NCBI GenBank assembly: GCA_013398295.1
Contig: VZSF01001417.1
Location: forward strand, 730,322 to 794,321
DNA: 64,000 nucleotides
Direction: 5' to 3'
Source of the DNA: Chionis minor
Taxonomy: Eukaryota > Chordata > Aves > Charadriiformes > Chionididae
Of this stretch, positions 61,001 through 64,000 are shown in pieces. Each line of letters opens with the position of its first letter. The first letter of the stretch is position 1. Under the pieces are notes generated by a model. It did no database searches and was not told the DNA's origin. It saw only the letters and a list, made by a program, of their open reading frames with translations. Both the position numbers and the translations under genes were made by a program.

Positions 61001-63885
61001 TTATCTGTTTGAAGGGAATAAAGCAGCTTGTTTTGTGCACTGTTCTATGTATGTACTCATCTGGTTCCATGCCCATATGCTATAGTGAATGACATCACTT
61101 TTTCCACCAAGTGATAAAGGGAGACCTGATATTGCTATAATGGGTCTTCAATAATAATGTCTAGTAATAAAATATTGATATACATTTCTTCTAGCAAACT
61201 ATTTCAGGTGCTTTTTATGGAGGAAATTACTAGCCATTTCCAATAGCAGTCCCTCATTTATTTCAACACTTAAATCAAGAAAAAGGCCCAGCCTTTCAGC
61301 AGGAGAGGTGGATGCATACTTGTAATTATTTTCTGAGTATTGTGATTAAAACCAGAAAATTTATAAAAACTCATCTATGTTTTCTGTCAGTATTTTAGTA
61401 AACATCATTTTAGATGTTCTCGCTGTAAAGTTAAATACATTTAATATTAAAAATGTAAGTATTTAAATTTTGGAATCAAAAATACAGACTACTAGCACAG
61501 AATGAACGCCTTATCAACCCAGCTGGGAGGATTATTTTTTTGGCTTTTAAGAACTTTTAAGAGATAGAATAAAATGTAGTGCTAACTGTTCTGTTATGTG
61601 ATATATTTAAGATTTTATGTAAACAGTCTTTCATCCACAGCATCAGAAAACAATTGTCATTTAATGTCTGCACCTAATATCACTGCAATTTGCACATGAA
61701 TTAGACAAAAATGACATCAATAGCCAGAATTCAAAGCCTGAAGCAAGCCTGCTGAAAATTTAACTCTTGATAAAAAATTCCAAATCATCCATTTTTAAAT
61801 AACAAGCTATATTATTTTTTTAACCTATTGCACATTTGAATTCTCTGGTTTAAAAAACTAGGAGTTGGAATGAAAAAAAAAAATTCTATTTTGTTTGCCC
61901 ACCTGTATAAATAGCTTTGACCAAAAGTGTCATATGCATAAAATAAAAGAAACAAATGTGTTCAAAGATCAGAAAATGAGGTTTTAATAGAGCTTCTTTG
62001 CTTGTAATAAAGTGCAATATCTCCTATGAGTTTGGAAACCAAGAATTCAACAAATATTTCAGATGGCTGATACTGATATTAGAAAGAACCACCATTGAAG
62101 GATAATTATAAACAGCTTTTCCTCATGAAACACACATCTCCACAACTGCCAAACAACATGCATTCTGAGATTACTGTCAACATAGCACACTAGAGAGTCA
62201 ACGTTTTGGAAACACAGAAGGCTTCAGGGACTTTGAAGCATGGGTATTTTGAGTATCATAACTTAAATGTGAAATTCGTATTTAATAGTACCCTTAGAAC
62301 CCAAAAAACAGGTTGTTTTACCGTTTCAAACAAAAACTAGCCTTTTAAGGAAAAACATCGTTCCTGGAAGTGGAATCCCAGTTTTGTCCTACTTAACCAA
62401 ACAGTAATAGGGAAGATAAGGAATTCATGTCAGAATGCCCAATTTCACCAAGGTAAATCTGTTTTAACATTAGTATTAAATAAATGAATATATTAGAAAA
62501 AAAAAATCAGCCTCTCACTTCACATTTCTCCTGATTAGCAAAGCTATACATACCGCTATTTGACATTTGAAAAAGATTGTTCTTCTCAAACTTCTTGAAA
62601 ACACTTCCTTTTATTTCAACAAACTGCAATTTTTAAAAACAGTCAGTTAGTTTTTATTGATAAAAAAGTTACATAAGCAAATCAGACAAACAAATAACAT
62701 GCAAATACACATATGATACACAAAGATGAAGAATGCTGAAAAAATTTAGGGTAGCTATAAAACAAAGCTACATACTTACATTATTGGACATCATGATGGT
62801 AAGCAGTGATTTATTGTGGGAGTTGAAGGCCACGTTAAGAGTTGTTGCTTGAACCATTATAAGAATAGCATGCAGGACTAGATAGCAGGGTTAAGGAAGC
62901 ATATTTGGAAATAATTTTTCCGTATAACAGTACTGAACAGCACCAAACCTCAGATTTCCTGTTTTGTTTCCAAAGTTTAACAAAAGAGTTTCCATCTGCC
63001 TGTCAACTAGATTTACAGCAAGACAGGACTTAAACACATATTATGTACCCACGGTGCATTGTAGCACGTAATAGTTACGTTAATTTTTCTTGTTCCAAAA
63101 GAGCCCAATGACATTAGTCAGGAGAAACAATAATACAGCCTGAAGGAAAAAACATCTGAGATTAAGAGAGATTCTGAATTAGCCTAAAGATTTCAAAGAA
63201 AACAGGGGAAAGTGCAAGAATTCTAGATTCATCACCACACTGACAGGACTATCTATCTCTTTACACATAATTTTCATCAGTTCACTGTAAGGTTACTTCC
63301 CACTAAACTCATCTGCATCCTGAATACACATGAGTTTATCCTTTCAATTCAAGAAAATGTTTTCAAGTGAGGTGTCTGTAATATTCTACTAAATAACAAA
63401 ACCCCACTATCTTCAAGACCCTGGGACTGAAAATACTCAAATAGAAATCAGAAATCAAAGTTTCCCTGAACTATTCAATTACTGGCTTTCATTTTACTAC
63501 ACATTAAGTATTAAAAAAGCTGTTCACTACTGCAGTGGGCTACCATTATGAAGCGTTGTTTTTAAAGCAGGTTAAAAGTTTTTTTTCATTCATTTAAAAA
63601 ACCCATCATCCTAGCAATCTTACTTTGAAAAGAAACACTCATTCAGGAATACTATCAATTCTTCAAATATATTAAAATAAAATAATGCAGAGCGATTACT
63701 GTCTTACTTAATTTAGAAAAAATTGCAATTTATTGAAGAAAAAGGATACAGACATACAGCACTGCCATGAAGAAGTGAGGAATCACACCTATGTGAGCTC
63801 TTTTTCTTTCCTTGGGTTCTGTAGCTGTCCAGTAAAGAGCATCCAAAATATCTTGTCCAAATGAAGAAAACAGACGATCAGCCAC
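42779..63885 (-). CDS. TAPT1: TAPT1, C-terminal 363 residues (ten exons, 5' part outside window)
   Basis: TAPT1 (transmembrane anterior posterior transformation 1) is a multi-pass membrane protein of the TAPT1/Emp65 family (DUF747). It is needed for axial skeletal patterning in mouse; human mutations cause a lethal skeletal dysplasia with ciliary and secretory defects, and the yeast relative Emp65 acts in the ER. Joining 63885-63750, 62877-62780, 62623-62554, 54977-54897, 54016-53907, 52351-52292, 50910-50842, 49342-49266, 45867-45707 and 43008-42779 gives 1092 bases in one frame. The product closely follows human TAPT1 from VADRLFSSFG to the C-terminal FTICGNRID. Every junction is GT-AG and the phases match. 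About 204 N-terminal residues are missing because they lie past position 64000. Several hydrophobic segments are seen (around residues 40-60, 110-125, 130-155, 200-235 and 237-253 of this part), followed by a hydrophilic tail. The gene appears intact. Confidence 0.97.
43009..45706 (-). other. TAPT1: TAPT1 last intron
   Basis: An intron of 2.7 kb holding the CR1 3' fragment at 45375-45443. Nothing else was recognised. Confidence 0.9.
45375..45443 (+). mobile_element. CR1 LINE 3'-end fragment
   Basis: A stretch of about 70 bases reads GGTTGGAGTAGATGATCTTTA, then GGTCCCTTCCAACCCAAA and ATTCTATGATTATGATT. This is the sense-strand 3' terminus of an avian CR1 with its ATTCTATGAT end. It is a very short 5'-truncated copy in a TAPT1 intron, antisense to the gene. 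Confidence 0.9.
45707..45867 (-). CDS. TAPT1: TAPT1 exon (last membrane segment and linker)
   Basis: The acceptor is TTTATTTTTTCAG|GTTAATATC and the donor ACCCAAG|GTAAGC. It encodes LISLKVLNSIVLLGKSCQYV, then KEAKMEEKLF and a linker (NPVQTATPGKPAGKQQSTFK) that differs from the human one as recalled, while the flanks are nearly identical. It is 161 bases long, entering with one base and leaving with one base of a codon. Confidence 0.97.
45868..49265 (-). other. TAPT1: TAPT1 intron
   Basis: An intron of 3.4 kb with normal GT-AG ends. Apart from the octamer duplication near its 3' end, no repeat or RNA gene was recognised. Confidence 0.9.
45896..45965. repeat. Duplicated ATTGCAT unit with octamer motif
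   Basis: CATATTAAAATAATTGCAT (45907-45925) recurs at 45947-45965 with one mismatch, exactly 40 bases away. A perfect octamer ATTTGCAT (ATGCAAAT on the minus strand) lies at 45896-45903, and a further ATTGCAAT lies between the copies. The cluster is 29-98 bases upstream of a TAPT1 acceptor, where the branch point must lie. Confidence 0.75.
49266..49342 (-). CDS. TAPT1: TAPT1 exon (membrane segment)
   Basis: The acceptor is TTCTTCAAACAG|CTCATC and the donor ACTGTGG|GTAAGT. It encodes LIRVVTSSIKVQGILAYVCV followed by VLFYC and two bases of a Gly codon. It matches human TAPT1 LIRVVTSSIKVQGILSYACV with small changes. Confidence 0.97.
50842..50910 (-). CDS. TAPT1: TAPT1 exon
   Basis: It follows a long T-tract ending TTTTTTAG|GCATAT and ends GCTGTTTTA|GTAAGT. 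The 23 whole codons encode AYTDYSDSVSRRMGFIPLPL then AVL. Human has Ala where this has the Ser before RRMGF. The exon is phase 0 at both ends. Confidence 0.97.
52292..52351 (-). CDS. TAPT1: TAPT1 exon
   Basis: The exon spans acceptor TTTTTCCAG|GTCTAC to donor AAAAAT|GTAAGC and has 20 whole codons (VYSEYRASLAFDLVSSRQKN), identical to human TAPT1 as recalled. It was found by eye because the exon is short. Confidence 0.97.
53907..54016 (-). CDS. TAPT1: TAPT1 exon (conserved membrane core)
   Basis: The acceptor is TGACCTTCAG|ATCATC. The donor is GCAGAT|GTAGGT, confirmed because the next exon begins with GTC TAC. It encodes HLWVLFPDVCMVVASEIAVD then IVKHAFITKFNDITAD, the most conserved part of the family. 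Human has MVIAS for MVVAS. Confidence 0.97.
54897..54977 (-). CDS. TAPT1: TAPT1 exon
   Basis: The acceptor is TTTTAACTAG|ATATAAAAG and the donor AATCCAG|GTGAGT. It encodes IKERFTNYVLLLIVCLRNME then QFSWNP. The partial codons at both ends rebuild Asp with the neighbouring exons. Confidence 0.97.
54978..62553 (-). other. TAPT1: TAPT1 intron (7.6 kb, longest in window)
   Basis: The flanking exons join without loss (AGC G + AT = Ser-Asp), so no coding exon is missing inside. No transposon was recognised. A plus-strand open frame of 123 codons at 57214-57585 has no recognisable features and is probably chance. Confidence 0.9.
62554..62623 (-). CDS. TAPT1: TAPT1 exon
   Basis: The acceptor is AAAATTGCAG|TTTGTT and the donor AATAGCG|GTATGT. 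It encodes FVEIKGSVFKKFEKNNLFQM then SNS plus one base, identical to human as recalled. It is separated from the preceding exon by an intron of only 156 bases. Confidence 0.97.
62780..62877 (-). CDS. TAPT1: TAPT1 exon
   Basis: The acceptor is TGCTATCTAG|TCCTGC and the donor AATAAT|GTAAGT. It encodes LHAILIMVQATTLNVAFNSH then NKSLLTIMMSNN after completing a Phe codon. It covers the end of a membrane segment and the following loop. Confidence 0.97.
63750..63885 (-). CDS. TAPT1: TAPT1 exon, first within the window
   Basis: The acceptor is CTTGTTTAG|GTGGCT and the donor TATGTCT|GTATCC. It encodes VADRLFSSFGQDILDALYWT then ATEPKERKRAHIGVIPHFFM and AVLYV. It starts in phase 0, matching human NMLE|VADRLF, so the upstream exon should end in a whole codon beyond position 64000. 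Confidence 0.97.
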
Positions 63886-64000
63886 CTAAACAAGAACAAC
63901 TTTTTACTGCCTTACAGCACTATTTTTTTTTTCTCCCACACTTGAATATGCCACCATAAGTACAGCTCAATCTTACAAGAGTTTCACATTTATCACTTTC

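Noticed and set aside
1..64000. tRNA genes, CRISPR arrays, rRNA or prokaryotic operons
   Set aside because: The few TTCGA matches lack tRNA arms, there are no regularly spaced repeats, and the gene structure is clearly vertebrate.

Overview
The window looks like avian nuclear DNA. It carries two CR1 LINE copies with the 3' end typical of birds, few other repeats, and small coding exons separated by introns that follow the GT-AG rule. I cannot tell which bird species it is. No bacterial genes, operons, CRISPR arrays or viral genes were seen. Nearly all long open frames are chance or antisense frames.

Two protein-coding genes are recognisable, both on the minus strand and in tandem, matching the order PROM1-TAPT1 known from human 4p15.32. 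At the left end is the first coding exon of prominin-1 (PROM1, 2740-2959), with a signal peptide and the start of the extracellular N-terminus; the rest of the gene lies beyond position 1. Its promoter is probably the CpG island at about 9.62-11.09 kb, which is interrupted by a 417-base run of N. That would leave a 7.6 kb first intron, which holds a decayed 1.8 kb CR1 copy. At the right end are the last ten coding exons of TAPT1 (63885 down to 42779). Their splice phases join without a break into 363 residues plus stop, about the C-terminal 64 percent of the protein. The N-terminal third lies beyond position 64000. A likely polyadenylation signal at 40901-40906 ends the TAPT1 3' UTR.

Between the TAPT1 3' end (about 40.88 kb) and the CpG island lie about 30 kb without a recognisable protein-coding gene. 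This stretch holds a weaker CpG cluster at 17.3-17.8 kb with a minus-strand splice donor, several AT-rich blocks with clustered homeodomain cores that look like candidate conserved regulatory elements (20.7, 22.5, 30.8-31.2, 31.7-32.0 and 36.5 kb), short tandem duplications and palindromes, and a possible plus-strand noncoding exon near 27.2-27.9 kb.

PROM1 (membrane-protrusion cholesterol-binding glycoprotein) and TAPT1 (ER/ciliary membrane protein) are neighbours but not known to act in one pathway. I found no clear undescribed system. The most useful leads are the hidden PROM1 promoter, the second CpG cluster, the overlapping upstream ATG of PROM1, and the octamer/duplication cluster next to a TAPT1 acceptor site.
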